A stretch of DNA of 64,000 nucleotides from Anaerolineae bacterium (GCA_027494055.1 JAOSJO010000024.1:294113-358112), one strand, 5' to 3'. Counted from the stretch's first letter, positions 28,935 to 42,672 are shown. The notes: generated by a model not told the origin, from the letters alone. Numbers and translations are program-made.

Positions 28935-30278
28935 ATGGAAAGCACAGGGCATTATCAGAAGCGGATGGCGCCTTTCCTGCTGATCTGGGTGGGCCAGGCG
29001 TTTTCTATCGTGGGTAGCCACATTGTTCAGTTTGCGCTGGTGTGGTGGCTCACCAAAGAGACCGGCTCTGCGACGATCCTGGCGATGGCGACGTTGGCGG
29101 CGATGCTGCCGCAGATCGTCCTGGGGCCAATCGCCGGGACGCTGGTCGACCGGTGGAGCCGGCGGCTCGTGATGATCGTCGCGGATACGGGCGTCGCGCT
29201 GACGACGCTGTGGCTTGCGTACATGTTCGCCAGCGGGCAGATCCAGATCTGGCACGTCTTCCTGGTGATGTTCATCCGCTCGTTGGGCGGCGCGTTCCAC
29301 TGGGCGGCGGCGCAGGCCACGACCGCGCTCATGGTGCCGGACAAGCACCTCGCGCGCGTCGCCGGCCTCAACCAGACGATGCACGGCGCGCTCAACATCG
29401 TGGGGCCGGCGCTGGGCGCGCTCCTGCTGGAGGCGCTGCGCGACCTACAATGGGTGGTGATGGTCGATGTCTTCACCGCGATCCCGGCAGTGCTGCCACT
29501 GCTGCTGATCTTCATCCCGCAGCCGGATCGCTCTGGCGCGGTGGACGCCGATGGCAAGCGCGCGTCGGTGTGGGCGGAGTTTCGCGCCGGGCTGCGCTAT
29601 GTGGCGGCGTGGCCGGGCCTGATGATGGTCATCGGCATTGCGCTGCTCATCAACTTCGTGCTGACACCGGCGTTCTCGCTGATGCCCATCCTCGTGACGC
29701 AGCACTTCCAGGGCGAGGCCCCGCAGTTGGCCGTGATGGAATCCACCTGGGGCGTCGGCGTGTTCCTCGGCGGGCTGACGCTGAGCGTTTGGGGCGGCTT
29801 CAAGCGCCGGCTGCTCACCTCGCTGGCTGGCCTGACCCTGATGGGCGGCGGCAGCATCGTGATCGGCGTCGCGCCCGCGCACCTGTTCGCGCTGGGGGTG
29901 GCCGGCGTCTTCGTGGTAGGGTTCATGAATACCCTGACGAACGGCCCGCTGTTCGCGGCGCTGCAGAGCACGGTGGCCGCCGACGTGCAGGGCCGTGTCT
30001 TTTCGCTGCTGATCTCCGGCGCGACCGCCATGACGCCGCTCGGCCTTCTCGTCGCCGGGCCGGTGGCGGACGCGATTGGCGTGCAGGCCTGGTTCGTCCT
30101 TGGGGGCGTTGTGTGCCTGGCGACCGGCGTCGGCGCCTGCTTCATGCCGGCGGTCATGAGGCTCGAAGAGGGGCCGCCCACGCTGCCCAGGCCGGCGCGC
30201 GCCGCCGTGGAGCCAACGCCATTCACTGGCGGCGCGCCGTCTCTCGGCGAGGCGGCGACCGAGACGGATCCGGCCTGA
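28935..30278 (+). CDS. MFS transporter (MFS_3, multidrug or macrolide efflux-like)
   Basis: 447 residues, intact, with about 12 hydrophobic segments. The first helix FLLIWVGQAFSIVGS and the loop AGTLVDRWSRRLVMI match MFS_3 proteins such as MefA-type exporters. The loop 2-3 motif is G-x-x-x-D-R-x-x-R-R. The C-terminal tail is polar and probably cytosolic. A GAGGGG-like ribosome site lies before the ATG. It probably exports hydrophobic drugs or metabolites by proton antiport; the substrate cannot be predicted. A strong terminator follows 20 bases later. Confidence 0.88.
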   Translation: MESTGHYQKRMAPFLLIWVGQAFSIVGSHIVQFALVWWLTKETGSATILAMATLAAMLPQIVLGPIAGTLVDRWSRRLVMIVADTGVALTTLWLAYMFASGQIQIWHVFLVMFIRSLGGAFHWAAAQATTALMVPDKHLARVAGLNQTMHGALNIVGPALGALLLEALRDLQWVVMVDVFTAIPAVLPLLLIFIPQPDRSGAVDADGKRASVWAEFRAGLRYVAAWPGLMMVIGIALLINFVLTPAFSLMPILVTQHFQGEAPQLAVMESTWGVGVFLGGLTLSVWGGFKRRLLTSLAGLTLMGGGSIVIGVAPAHLFALGVAGVFVVGFMNTLTNGPLFAALQSTVAADVQGRVFSLLISGATAMTPLGLLVAGPVADAIGVQAWFVLGGVVCLATGVGACFMPAVMRLEEGPPTLPRPARAAVEPTPFTGGAPSLGEAATETDPA

Positions 30279-30298
30279 GTTACCTCTTTGCCCGGTTT

Positions 30299-30328
30299 GA
30301 GCGGTCCCCGGGGACCGCTCATTTCTTT
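30299..30328 (+). terminator. Rho-independent terminator after MFS gene
   Basis: Perfect 11-bp palindrome arms GAGCGGTCCCC / GGGGACCGCTC, followed by ATTTCTTT. The tightest loop would take the central four bases. Confidence 0.85.
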
Positions 30329-30485
30329 GGGCCAGGTAGCGGCGTTGTCCGTATGACAAACGGCAAAGCGCGGGCGTGTCATACGATACTGGGATGAGCG
30401 CGAAGGAAAGGGTAATATAGACCCCTGGTTAGGCAGTTTACACTGTCCTGTACCTGGGCTTCTGTTCGACTCACCAGGGGGTGGC

Positions 30486-32594
30486 ATGGAAGATAAGCTT
30501 CAGGCGTTCTTCACCCCAAAGGCCGTTGCCGTAATTGGCGCATCGCGCAGCCCGGATAAACTGAGCTACGCCGTGGTACACAACCTTGCCGAGGGCGGCT
30601 ATCAGGGCGCGCTCTATCCGATCAACCCGAAAGCCGACGAAATCCTCGGTTATAAAGCCTACCCCTCCGTGCTCGATATTCCTGACCCCATCGATCTGGC
30701 CGTGATCGTCGTGCCATATAAGTGGGTGCCGGATGCATTGCGCGAGTGCGGCGAAAAGGGCATTCAGGCGGTTGTCGTCATCAGCGCTGGATTCCGCGAG
30801 ACCGGCCACGAGGGGATGGAACGCGAACAGGAACTGGTGCGCATCGCCGAGGAATATGGCATCCGGTTGATCGGGCCGAACTGCCTCGGTGTGATCGATG
30901 CGCATACCCCGCTCAACGCCACTTTTGCCGCCGGGACGCCGCCGAAAGGGCCGGTTGGCTTCATGAGCCAGAGCGGCGCGCTCGGCACCGCGATCCTTGA
31001 CTGGGCGATGGCGGGCCGGATCGGATTCAGCAAGTTCGTGAGCATGGGCAACAAAGCCGATGTCTCCGAGATGGACCTGATGCAGGCCTGGGTCAACGAC
31101 CCCGACACGCAGGTCATCGCCCTCTACAGCGAGGGCCTCCCCGACGGGCAGGAGTTCATCCGTGTCGCGCGCGAGGTGGTCAAACACAAGCCGGTCGTCA
31201 TCGTCAAGAGCGGCGTGACGCAGGCCGGCGCGCGCGCGGTGTCGTCGCACACCGGCTCGCTGGCCGGCTCAGAGCAGGCTTACCAGGCGGCTTTCCACCA
31301 GGCGGGCGTGCTGCGCGCCAACTCGCTCCAGGCGTTGTTCGACTACGCGCTCGGCTTTGCCTACCAGCCGCCGATCAAGGGCGACCGGGTCGCCATCATC
31401 ACCAACGCCGGCGGCCCCGGCATCCTCGCCACCGACCAGTTAGAGCGCGCTGGCATGAAGCTCGCGCGCCTGGACCCCGAGACCATCGAGAAGCTCAACG
31501 CGGCGCTACCTGAGGCGGCCAGCTCGGCGAACCCGGTTGACGTGCTCGGCGACGCGCTGGCCGACCGGTATAAGATCGCGCTGGACCTGGTAGCCCACGA
31601 CCCCAACGTCGATGGCATCATCGTCATCCTCACGCCCCAGGCCATGACCGAGATCGAGGAAACCGCCCGCGCGGTAGTCGAGATTTCCAAACAGGTGGAT
31701 AAGCCGATTGTAGGCTGCTTCATGGGCGAGTTCCGGTCTGAAGCCGGCCAGAAAATCTTGACCGCGAACGGCATTCCGAATTATGATGTGCCAGAACGCG
31801 CGGCGGCGACGCTCAACGCATTGAGTTGGTATCGCGAGGTGAAGCATCGCCCCGCGTTTGAGGCCGAGTCCTTCGACGTGGACAACGACAGTGTGCGGAA
31901 CCTGCTGGACTCGGCGCGGGCGGAGGGCCGGCTGGAGATCGGCGATGCGGAGGCGCGGTCCATCCTGTCCGCATATGGGTTCCGCATCCCGCGCTCGGAG
32001 ATTGCCGCCGATGCGGACGAGGCGGTGCGCCTGGCCGACGAGTTCGGCTATCCGGTCGTTCTCAAGGTCGCCTCACCGGACATCTTGCACAAGACCGACG
32101 TGGGCGGTGTGAAGGTCGGCTTGCAGAATGCCACCGACGTGCGCGACGCCTTCGACCTGATCGTATACCGGGCGCAGCGTTACGTACCAGGCGCGAAAAT
32201 CTGGGGCTGCCTGGTGCAGGAGATGGTGCCGCAGGGGATGGAAGTGCTCGTGGGGATGAACCGGGACCCGCAGTTCGGTCCACTGGTGACGTTCGGCCTC
32301 GGCGGCATCTATGTCGAGGTGCTCAAGGACGTGACGTTCCGTGTTGCGCCCTTCGGGCGCAATGAGGCGCAAGAGATGCTGGGGGAGATTCGCGCACGCG
32401 CGCTGCTGGATGGCGTGCGCGGCGAGCCGCCCAAAGACAAGGACGCCATCGTCGATACCCTGTTGCGCATCAACCAGCTCGTGACCGACTTCCCCGAAAT
32501 CCTTGAACTGGACATCAACCCCCTGATGGTCTACGAGCGTGGTCGCGGCGCAATTCCGCTGGATATGCGCCTGATCCTGAGGCCCGCGCAATGA
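30486..32594 (+). CDS. Acetate--CoA ligase (ADP-forming), fused alpha-beta chain
   Basis: 702 residues, intact. Converts acetyl-CoA (or another acyl-CoA), ADP and phosphate to acid, CoA and ATP, a substrate-level phosphorylation step. The alpha part (about 1-460) has a CoA-binding VAVIGASRSPDKLSY, GPNCLGVID and the catalytic His in SSHTGSLAGS (about residue 255). The beta part (about 480-700) is an ATP-grasp domain with GYPVVLKVASPDILHKTDVGGV and ELDINPLMVY. A ribosome site GGGGGTGG lies just upstream. It is followed by a DRTGG P-loop protein and then enolase and pyruvate kinase, which fits an ATP-yielding fermentation route. Confidence 0.93.
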   Translation: MEDKLQAFFTPKAVAVIGASRSPDKLSYAVVHNLAEGGYQGALYPINPKADEILGYKAYPSVLDIPDPIDLAVIVVPYKWVPDALRECGEKGIQAVVVISAGFRETGHEGMEREQELVRIAEEYGIRLIGPNCLGVIDAHTPLNATFAAGTPPKGPVGFMSQSGALGTAILDWAMAGRIGFSKFVSMGNKADVSEMDLMQAWVNDPDTQVIALYSEGLPDGQEFIRVAREVVKHKPVVIVKSGVTQAGARAVSSHTGSLAGSEQAYQAAFHQAGVLRANSLQALFDYALGFAYQPPIKGDRVAIITNAGGPGILATDQLERAGMKLARLDPETIEKLNAALPEAASSANPVDVLGDALADRYKIALDLVAHDPNVDGIIVILTPQAMTEIEETARAVVEISKQVDKPIVGCFMGEFRSEAGQKILTANGIPNYDVPERAAATLNALSWYREVKHRPAFEAESFDVDNDSVRNLLDSARAEGRLEIGDAEARSILSAYGFRIPRSEIAADADEAVRLADEFGYPVVLKVASPDILHKTDVGGVKVGLQNATDVRDAFDLIVYRAQRYVPGAKIWGCLVQEMVPQGMEVLVGMNRDPQFGPLVTFGLGGIYVEVLKDVTFRVAPFGRNEAQEMLGEIRARALLDGVRGEPPKDKDAIVDTLLRINQLVTDFPEILELDINPLMVYERGRGAIPLDMRLILRPAQ

Positions 32595-32647
32595 GCGTGC
32601 GGCGACGTGATGCCGGTGTCGGGAATGCAGAACGAGGAGCATAGCTC

Positions 32648-33726
32648 ATGAAACCGCTCTATATCACTTCACTTTCGACTTTCACTGGTAAGACGGCGGT
32701 GTGCCTGGCACTCGGTCAGCGCATGAAGGCGTCAGGCCTGAAGGTCGGCTATATGAAACCCGTCAGCATACAGCCGTGGCTCCAGCACGGCAAGATTTTG
32801 GACGAGGATGCCGCTTTCGCGCACCGCATTCTTGGTCTGGAGGAGAACCCGGAGGAGCTTTCGCCCGTCATCATCACCGACCAGTTGCTGGAGCGGGCGC
32901 TCAAAGGTGAGCTGGACCACGACCTGATGGTGGACATCAGGGAGGCCTATGCCAAGCTCGGCGAGGGGAAGGATGTGCTCCTGATGGAAGGCGGCGGCCA
33001 CATGCGCGAAGGCACGTGCGTAGGCGTGCGCTCCGTGAACGTGGCCCGCGAGTTCGATGCGCCGGTGGTGGTGGTGCAGCGCTGGGATCAGCCGCTCTTC
33101 ATCGTTGACGCAGCGATGAGTGCAAAGTACCGCTATCAGCAGGTTGGCAAGGACTTGCTGCTTGGCGTGGTCATCAACAGCGTTTCCAAGACGCAGTGGG
33201 CGTATGCGCACGATGTGGTCGTGCCTTTCCTTGAACGCAACGATATCCCGGTGTTGGGGGTGCTGCCGGAGCACCGCAACCTGAGCGCGATCAGCGTCGA
33301 TGAGTTGATTGATGTCCTGGACGCGGAGTTGGTGGCCGGCAAGGGTAAGGGAGACGCGCTCGTTGAGGAAATGGTGGTCGGCGCGATGTCGGCGCAGAGT
33401 CGCTGCCGCGCTTCCGCCGCCTCCACAACAAAGCGGTCATCACCGGCGGTGACCGCGCTGACATCCAGCTTGCCGCGCTCGACACCTCGACCGTCGCGCT
33501 GATCCTTACGGGCAACCTGCATCCCACACAGTCGGTGATCGGACAGGCAGAGAGCAAGGGCGTGGCGGTGCTTCTGGTGCCTGAAGATACGATGGAGACG
33601 GTGGACAGGATCGAGCGGATCTTCGGTAAGACCCGGCTCGGCCACGCTGAGAAGCTGAGCCACTTCCAGGCGCTCCTGGCGGAGCACATGGATTACAATC
33701 GGCTCATGGACATGCTGGACCTGTAG
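32648..33726 (+). CDS. P-loop/DRTGG protein related to the phosphotransacetylase N-terminus, frameshifted
   Basis: About 358 residues. The N-terminal BioD-like AAA_26 domain begins MKPLYITSLSTFTGKTAVC, where GKT is the P-loop Lys region, and contains LLMEGGGHMREG. The C-terminal DRTGG domain contains AVITGGDRADIQLAAL and LTGNLHPTQSVI. One base is missing near 33398, so the last 110 residues read in the next frame. The architecture equals the regulatory N-terminal two-thirds of long Pta proteins but lacks the catalytic PTA domain. Its place 53 bases after ADP-forming acetyl-CoA synthetase suggests a regulatory or accessory role in acetyl-CoA conversion; this is inference. Confidence 0.82.
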
Positions 33727-33837
33727 CACAAACGCGGCTGTTGCAGGCAAGGGCGGCTGATGCCCTGCCTGATGTGTCTTGTCGTGGAATATGCGCCTGC
33801 GCCCCGCACTGCGGCGGCGCGGCGATCTTATGCGTAA

Positions 33838-35139
<1,302 letters not shown>

Positions 35140-35165
35140 CCTACCAGCGGGCCTCATCGGGCCGG

Positions 35166-35205
35166 GAGGGGCAGGGCACCCAGGGGAGCCTTGCCCCTCG
35201 TTTTA
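35166..35205 (+). terminator. Terminator after enolase
   Basis: Stem GAGGGGCAGG pairing with CCTTGCCCCTC (one mismatch), followed by GTTTTAT. Confidence 0.75.
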
Positions 35206-35265
35206 TGTTCTGATTGTTGTATGGTCTAATTGATGTGGCGGCTTTGACCTGAAGAGGGTACAGCG

Positions 35266-36693
35266 ATGACGGTTGACTTCAAGCGTACCAAGATTGTCTG
35301 CACGATTGGCCCGGCCTCGCGCGATGAGGCGACGCTGCGCGCCATGATCCGTGCCGGGATGGACGTGGCGCGCATCAACTTCTCGCATGGCAGCCACGAG
35401 CACCACCAGCGCGACATTGCCGCCATCCGGCGCATCGCCGAGGAGGAAGGCAGGGTCGTTGCAGTGATGGCCGACCTGCAAGGCCCGAAGCTGCGCATTG
35501 GCAGCATCGAACCGGGGCCGATTGAACTCAACCGCTATGACCGCGTCGAATTCACGTCGCGCCCGGCGACCGGTGCGGGTGGGGTAATCAACCTCCCGCA
35601 CCCTGACCTGATCGCTGAGGTGCATGTCGGCGAGACGCTGTATCTGGACGACGGCGCGCTGGAACTGCTGGTCGTCGAGAAGGCGGACGACACGCTGATC
35701 TGCAATGTCGTGGTGGGCGGAGCACTCAGCTCCAACAAGGGGATCGCCGCGCCGGAGACGAACCTGACGCTCTCGGCGATCACAGAGAAGGACGAGCGCG
35801 ACGCCGCCTTTGCGCTGGCGCAGGGGGTTGACTACCTGGCGCTGTCGTTTGTGCGCGCGCGCCGCGACATCGAGCAACTGCGCGCGATGTTGAACGACCT
35901 GGACGGCGACGTGGCGATTGTGGCGAAGATCGAGAAACGCGAGGCCGTCAAGGCCTTCGACGACATCCTTGACGCGACCGACGCGGTTATGGTGGCGCGC
36001 GGCGACCTGGGCGTGGAAATCTCGGTGCAGGAGGTGCCACTGCGTCAGAAGGAGATCATCCGCAAGTGCAACCGGGTGGGGAAGCCGGTCATCACCGCGA
36101 CGCAGATGCTTCAGTCCATGATCGAGAATCCGCGCCCCACGCGCGCCGAGGCGAGCGACGTGGCGAACGCGATCCTCGACGGGACCGACGCGGTGATGCT
36201 CTCCGGCGAGACGGCGGTGGGTGTGTATCCGGTGCGCGCGGTTGAGATGATGGCGCAGATCGCGGACATTACCGAGAAGACGCTGCCCTCACGCAACGAC
36301 CAGGTGAGCTTTGGCGAGGTGGAGCACCTGCACCCGGTCGCGGACGCGATCAGTCGCGCGACGTGCGAGATCGCCGACGACCTCGACGTGCGGCTCATCG
36401 TCACCTCGACATGGAGCGGCTACACGGCGCGCCAGGTGGCGAAGGAGCGACCCGGCAAACCGATTGTCGCCGTCACGCCCAACCCCATCGCGCAGCGGCG
36501 CACGGCGCTGGTGTGGGGCGTGCTGCCGATGCTGGTGGAGCAGTACAAGAACACCGACGACATGCTGGAGATGATGGAGCAGACGGTGCGCTCCTGCGGC
36601 CTCGCCGAACCGGGCGACTCCTTCGTGGTGACGGGTGGGCTGCCGTTCGGCGGTGGCGGGATGACGAACTTCGTCAAGGTGCACCAGCTCTAG
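35266..36693 (+). CDS. pyk: Pyruvate kinase
   Basis: 475 residues, intact. Transfers phosphate from phosphoenolpyruvate to ADP, making ATP and pyruvate. It starts with RTKIVCTIGPASRDE, has RINFSHG for K+ and ATP binding, MADLQGPKLRIG, the active-site IVAKIEKREAV with catalytic Lys, DAVMVARGDLGVE, TATQMLQSM and SGETAVGVYPVRAVEMM. The C-terminal regulatory domain is present and there is no extra PEP-mobile domain. The start has GAGGGTACAGCG in front. Confidence 0.98.
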   Translation: MTVDFKRTKIVCTIGPASRDEATLRAMIRAGMDVARINFSHGSHEHHQRDIAAIRRIAEEEGRVVAVMADLQGPKLRIGSIEPGPIELNRYDRVEFTSRPATGAGGVINLPHPDLIAEVHVGETLYLDDGALELLVVEKADDTLICNVVVGGALSSNKGIAAPETNLTLSAITEKDERDAAFALAQGVDYLALSFVRARRDIEQLRAMLNDLDGDVAIVAKIEKREAVKAFDDILDATDAVMVARGDLGVEISVQEVPLRQKEIIRKCNRVGKPVITATQMLQSMIENPRPTRAEASDVANAILDGTDAVMLSGETAVGVYPVRAVEMMAQIADITEKTLPSRNDQVSFGEVEHLHPVADAISRATCEIADDLDVRLIVTSTWSGYTARQVAKERPGKPIVAVTPNPIAQRRTALVWGVLPMLVEQYKNTDDMLEMMEQTVRSCGLAEPGDSFVVTGGLPFGGGGMTNFVKVHQL

Positions 36694-36744
36694 CCGGGAA
36701 GGGGCCGGCGCTGCCCGGCCTGTCGCCCGGCGTCACGAAATCGC

Positions 36745-36774
36745 AGGGGCAAGGCGCGCGCCTTGCCCCTTTTC
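36745..36774. terminator. Terminator after pyruvate kinase
   Basis: A 26-base perfect palindrome, AGGGGCAAGGCGC / GCGCCTTGCCCCT, followed by TTTCTG. It also lies just before the end of the convergent zinc-ribbon gene. Confidence 0.85.
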
Positions 36775-36807
36775 TGTAAGCTTGTGCTCAATTGCATTGC
36801 GGTGAGT

Positions 36808-37569
36808 CTAGAAGTCGTCGTCCTCGATGAACTGCACCACGTCGGCGCGGACGGCGGACCGGCGGGCGTTGTGCTTCTCCGGCGCGGCGTAGCCCGGCTC
36901 CGGGTCGTAGCGCTGCGCTTCTTCCGGTTCGGGCGCGTAGTCGTCAGGCGCGTAGTCGCCGGCCAGATAGGCCTCTTCGGGATAGAGGGCGGTCCGGTCT
37001 TGCGCTGCGCTGCCGGAGTAGACGGTGTCCTCGATGTAGCTCTCCGGCCTGACTTCCTGCTTGGCCGGCTTCTGCACGCGCGACAGCTTCGACTTTGCGC
37101 GGCGGCGTTCGGTGGTTGTCTCGCCGGGCGCGTACCCAAGCTGCGAGCTTGCGCAGTGCGGGCAGATGTTCCAGCTTAGCTGGAGCAGTTCGCCGCACGT
37201 GACGCACACCTTCTTAAGCTTGGTGTGGCAGTAGGGGCAGACCTGCCAGTGCTCCCGCGAGCCGCGCCCGCAGCCGGGGCACACCGGCTTCTCCTCGATG
37301 CTTTGCAGCAGCGCCTCCTCTTCGAGCGAGCGCTCGTAGGCCTGGGCCAGCGTCTCGCGCGGGCGGAGGATGAGGTAGATAATCAGGCCCGGTATGTTGA
37401 GGACAGCCACAACCGCGGCGGCGAGTACCTGTGCGAACAGGTCGCGGGACCGCGCGCGCATGTCGCGGAAGGTCCAGATGATGAGGGCGAGCCACAGGGC
37501 CGAGCCGAAGGCGGCCAGCGCCGCCACGATGAGCAGAAGTGCGTTGCCGATCGCTTCCCAGTCAAGCAT
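36808..37569 (-). CDS. Membrane protein with double zinc ribbon
   Basis: 253 residues. Two N-terminal transmembrane segments (about 7-32 and 43-67) end in LILRPRETLAQAYERSLEE. Two zinc ribbons follow: CPGCGRG with CPYC, and CVTCGELL with CPHC. The C-terminal 100 residues are acidic, Pro/Tyr-rich and low in complexity. AGGAG precedes ATG 37569, which decides the start over a longer frame. PLDc_N/zinc-ribbon proteins of this build are common in Chloroflexota and Actinobacteria; the function is unknown. Confidence 0.82.
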   Translation of the reverse strand: MLDWEAIGNALLLIVAALAAFGSALWLALIIWTFRDMRARSRDLFAQVLAAAVVAVLNIPGLIIYLILRPRETLAQAYERSLEEEALLQSIEEKPVCPGCGRGSREHWQVCPYCHTKLKKVCVTCGELLQLSWNICPHCASSQLGYAPGETTTERRRAKSKLSRVQKPAKQEVRPESYIEDTVYSGSAAQDRTALYPEEAYLAGDYAPDDYAPEPEEAQRYDPEPGYAAPEKHNARRSAVRADVVQFIEDDDF

Positions 37570-37739
37570 CAGGCGACTCCTCTTGGGGGTCGGATCGCCT
37601 ACGGGTTTTGCGGGGGTCGATGGGGGCATTATAGCATGGGCGTGGTGGCAGGGCAATTGCGCCCCGACGTCGGCCGGCGGCGCGCCGGCGCGCGGTCTGG
37701 GGTAGAATGGAAGCAGCGGATGACAGAGAAGGGGCGAGG

Positions 37740-38459
37740 ATGGCGCTGAAGGGCGAGGTACAGGAGCTTATCGAGGCGTGTGAGCAGGCCGGCTGCCCGG
37801 TGTGCACGCTCACGGGCCGTGAGATGGATCGCTATTTCGACCACATGCTGTACATGCGCGTGAACGAGATCGAGTTGCGCGCCGACGTGCGCGCGGCGTG
37901 GGGCTTCTGCAACCGGCACGCCTCCATGCTCATCCGCCCGGCGGGGGCGCTGGGCACGGCCATCATTTACGAGGATGTGCTCAAGAACCTGCTGCGCGCC
38001 CTCGATGGCGCGCAGTGGGAGGGCGGCAGCCGGCTGCGCCGGCGGAGCGGCGCGGAGGCGTTGGTCGCACGGCTGGAACCCGCGCACGAGTGCGTCGGCT
38101 GCGCGCACCAGCGTGAGACCGAGCGCGCATACGTCCGTGCGCTGGTCAAGTATCTCGGCAACGAGGTCGATGTGGTCCCGGAACTGGCGGCGGCCTACGG
38201 GCGCAGCGACGCGCTGTGCTGGCGTCACCTGCGGATGGCGCTGCGGCGGGTGCGCAAGCCGGCCACGTTTGAACTTCTGGTCGCGGCGCAGCGCGCCGCC
38301 TGGGAGCGGCTCGGCGCGGAGCTGGCCGAGTTCATCCGCAAGAACGATTACCGCTTCACGCACGAGAAGATGGGGCCGGAGGGGGATAGCTGGCAGCGCG
38401 TGGTCAGGCAGGTTGCCGGCGCTTCCGGCCTTGGCGGAGAGGAAGACCGGAGTTTGTGA
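37740..38459 (+). CDS. DUF6062-like Cys-rich protein
   Basis: 239 residues. Three Cys pairs or Cys-His sites are visible: CEQAGCPVCTLTGRE at the start, GFCNRHASML, and HECVGCAHQRETER, with CWRHLRMAL later. The pattern CPVC ... FCxxH ... CxxC ... CWRHL is that of DUF6062, a likely metal-binding family of unknown role. ATG 37740 after GGGGCGAGG is preferred to one at 37707. It precedes the Mth938-like gene by 13 bases. Confidence 0.78.
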   Translation: MALKGEVQELIEACEQAGCPVCTLTGREMDRYFDHMLYMRVNEIELRADVRAAWGFCNRHASMLIRPAGALGTAIIYEDVLKNLLRALDGAQWEGGSRLRRRSGAEALVARLEPAHECVGCAHQRETERAYVRALVKYLGNEVDVVPELAAAYGRSDALCWRHLRMALRRVRKPATFELLVAAQRAAWERLGAELAEFIRKNDYRFTHEKMGPEGDSWQRVVRQVAGASGLGGEEDRSL

Positions 38460-38472
38460 GCGGGAGGGCGCG

Positions 38473-38829
38473 ATGAAGGCGCGACTGATCAAGTTCGGCG
38501 AGATTGAGATTGACGGCGAGGTCTACGAGAACGACGTTGTGATCGACCGGGGGAAGGTCAAACCGCGCAAGAAGAAGGCCTCGAAGCCGTACCGCGAGCG
38601 CTATGGGCACACGCCGCTCTCAGCGGATGAGCCGATCCCCTGGGACTGCGAGCGCCTGATTGTCGGGACCGGCGTCTACGGGCGGCTGCCGATCATGGAC
38701 GCCGTCTATGAACAGGCCGCCGCGCGCGGCGTGCAGCTTGAGGTGTGCCACACCGAAGAGGCCTGCGCGTTGCTCAGCCAGGTGAAGCGCAAGGAAAAGG
38801 TCAACGCAATCCTGCACGTGACGTGTTGA
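38473..38829 (+). CDS. Mth938-like domain protein
   Basis: 118 residues. MKARLIKFGEIEIDGEVYEND is a typical opening and CERLIVGTGVYGRLPI the core glycine loop; it ends AILHVTC. The family (related to NDUFAF3/DUF498) has a small alpha/beta fold. In bacteria its function is unsettled, while mitochondrial relatives help assemble complex I. It is probably co-transcribed with the DUF6062 gene. Confidence 0.85.
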   Translation: MKARLIKFGEIEIDGEVYENDVVIDRGKVKPRKKKASKPYRERYGHTPLSADEPIPWDCERLIVGTGVYGRLPIMDAVYEQAAARGVQLEVCHTEEACALLSQVKRKEKVNAILHVTC

Positions 38830-38835
38830 GGTGAG

Positions 38836-39686
38836 CTAGCCGCCAAACAACCCCTTGATGGCGGACCACAGATGCGCAAAGAACGACGGCGGCGTGGCTT
38901 CCGCCGGCTCTGGGGCCGGCGCGGCCTCGACCGACGGCGCTGGAACGGCCTCGGCTGACGGCGGAGGCGCGACTGGCGGTGTTGGGGCGGCCTCAGGCGG
39001 CGCGGCCTCGACCGGCGGCGCGGTTTCGAGGCAGGCGGGGCGGTCGGTTCACGGACCACACCGCGCAGGTCGAGGATTCGCGCCGTCCACGCGGACTCTG
39101 CCGCGCCGAAGGGGTTGCCGTCGGGCAGCAGGGTGGTCTCGTTGATGACGGCCTCGCTGAGCGCGTCGGCGCTCACGTCTGCGCCGAGCAGGTTTGCGCC
39201 GGCGAGCGCCGCGCCGCTGAGGGTTGCGCCGCTCAGGTTTGCCTCAAAGCAATCGGTCCCGCGCAGGTCCGCGCCGGTGAGGTCCGCGCCACTCAGGTCG
39301 GTCCGGCGGAGCTGCGCCCCTTCGAGGCGGGCGCTGCCGAGGTTGGCGCCACTGAGGTTTGCGCCGCTCAGGTCCAGCGCGCGCAGGTCGGACCCGGAGA
39401 GGTCGGCCCGGCTGAAATCCACGAAGCGCGCCTCCTCCGCCCAGTTGCTCCTGCCCGGCTGCCACTCGCTTGGATCGCGCAGCAGCTTGGCTTCGAGGCC
39501 GCGTCTGGGCGCTTCTGCGAGCGTGACCGTGAGGTCGGCCTGGCGCAGATCGGGCCGCCATTCGGGCTGTGCGACCCGCAGCCCATTGAAACGGATCACG
39601 CCGTGCTCCTTGATCGCGTCCGCGAGCGCCTGCCCGCTCAGGCGCTTACCTGCGGGGTCGGCGAAGAGCCGGATTTCTTCGGACAT
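38836..39686 (-). CDS. Pentapeptide-repeat protein with helical C-terminal tail, frameshifted
   Basis: About 283 residues. Around residues 90-185 is a run of A(D/N)LxG pentapeptides (FSRADLSGSDLRALDLSGAN and following), which build a right-handed quadrilateral beta-helix. A break near 39035 changes frame. In the next frame a Pro/Ala/Glu-rich linker leads to TPPSFFAHLWSAIKGLFGG and a TAG at 38836-38838. That ending looks like an amphipathic membrane-binding helix. The uncorrected frame would instead give an improbable Arg/Pro-rich tail running into the Mth938 gene. The role is unknown. Confidence 0.75.
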
Positions 39687-39796
39687 CACAACCTTCCCTC
39701 CTGGACGTTTTGGTTATACCACAGACGCGCGCGGCCTGGCAATACCTACCGCACGCGGGGTATCGCACATCCGGGCGTAGGGGCGCCCCGCCAGGT

Positions 39797-39826
39797 GTAG
39801 GGGCACGGCACGCTGTACCCGCCTAC
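39797..39826. repeat. Small inverted-repeat element (REP-like)
   Basis: GTAGGGGCACGGC and an imperfect complement ending GCCTAC form a stem with mismatches, and a partial copy CGTAGGGGCG lies 20 bases upstream. GTAGGGGCACGG-type intergenic repeats are scattered in many cyanobacterial and Chloroflexota genomes. Only one element is in this window, so the call is tentative. Confidence 0.4.
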
Positions 39827-39923
39827 GAACCGGGGGCCGGAATGGGACAGAATGCCGCTTCGGTGTTATCCTTGAGAGCGTTCTCATAATCGGTTTGGTG
39901 TGCGACGCCGGAGAGTGAACCCC

Positions 39924-42621
<2,698 letters not shown>

Positions 42622-42646
42622 GGCCTCCGGCAGCCCAGCCGCGCAG

Positions 42647-42672
42647 ACGACGCCCCTGTGGGCGTCGTTTTG
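42647..42672 (+). terminator. Terminator after GH1 gene
   Basis: Stem ACGACGCCC / GGGCGTCGT with a short loop, followed by TTTTG. Confidence 0.8.

Noticed and set aside
28001..29017. DUF4097 protein extending to 29017
   Set aside because: It would overlap the MFS gene by 83 bases with atypical sequence; a single-base shift gives a clean end at 28889.
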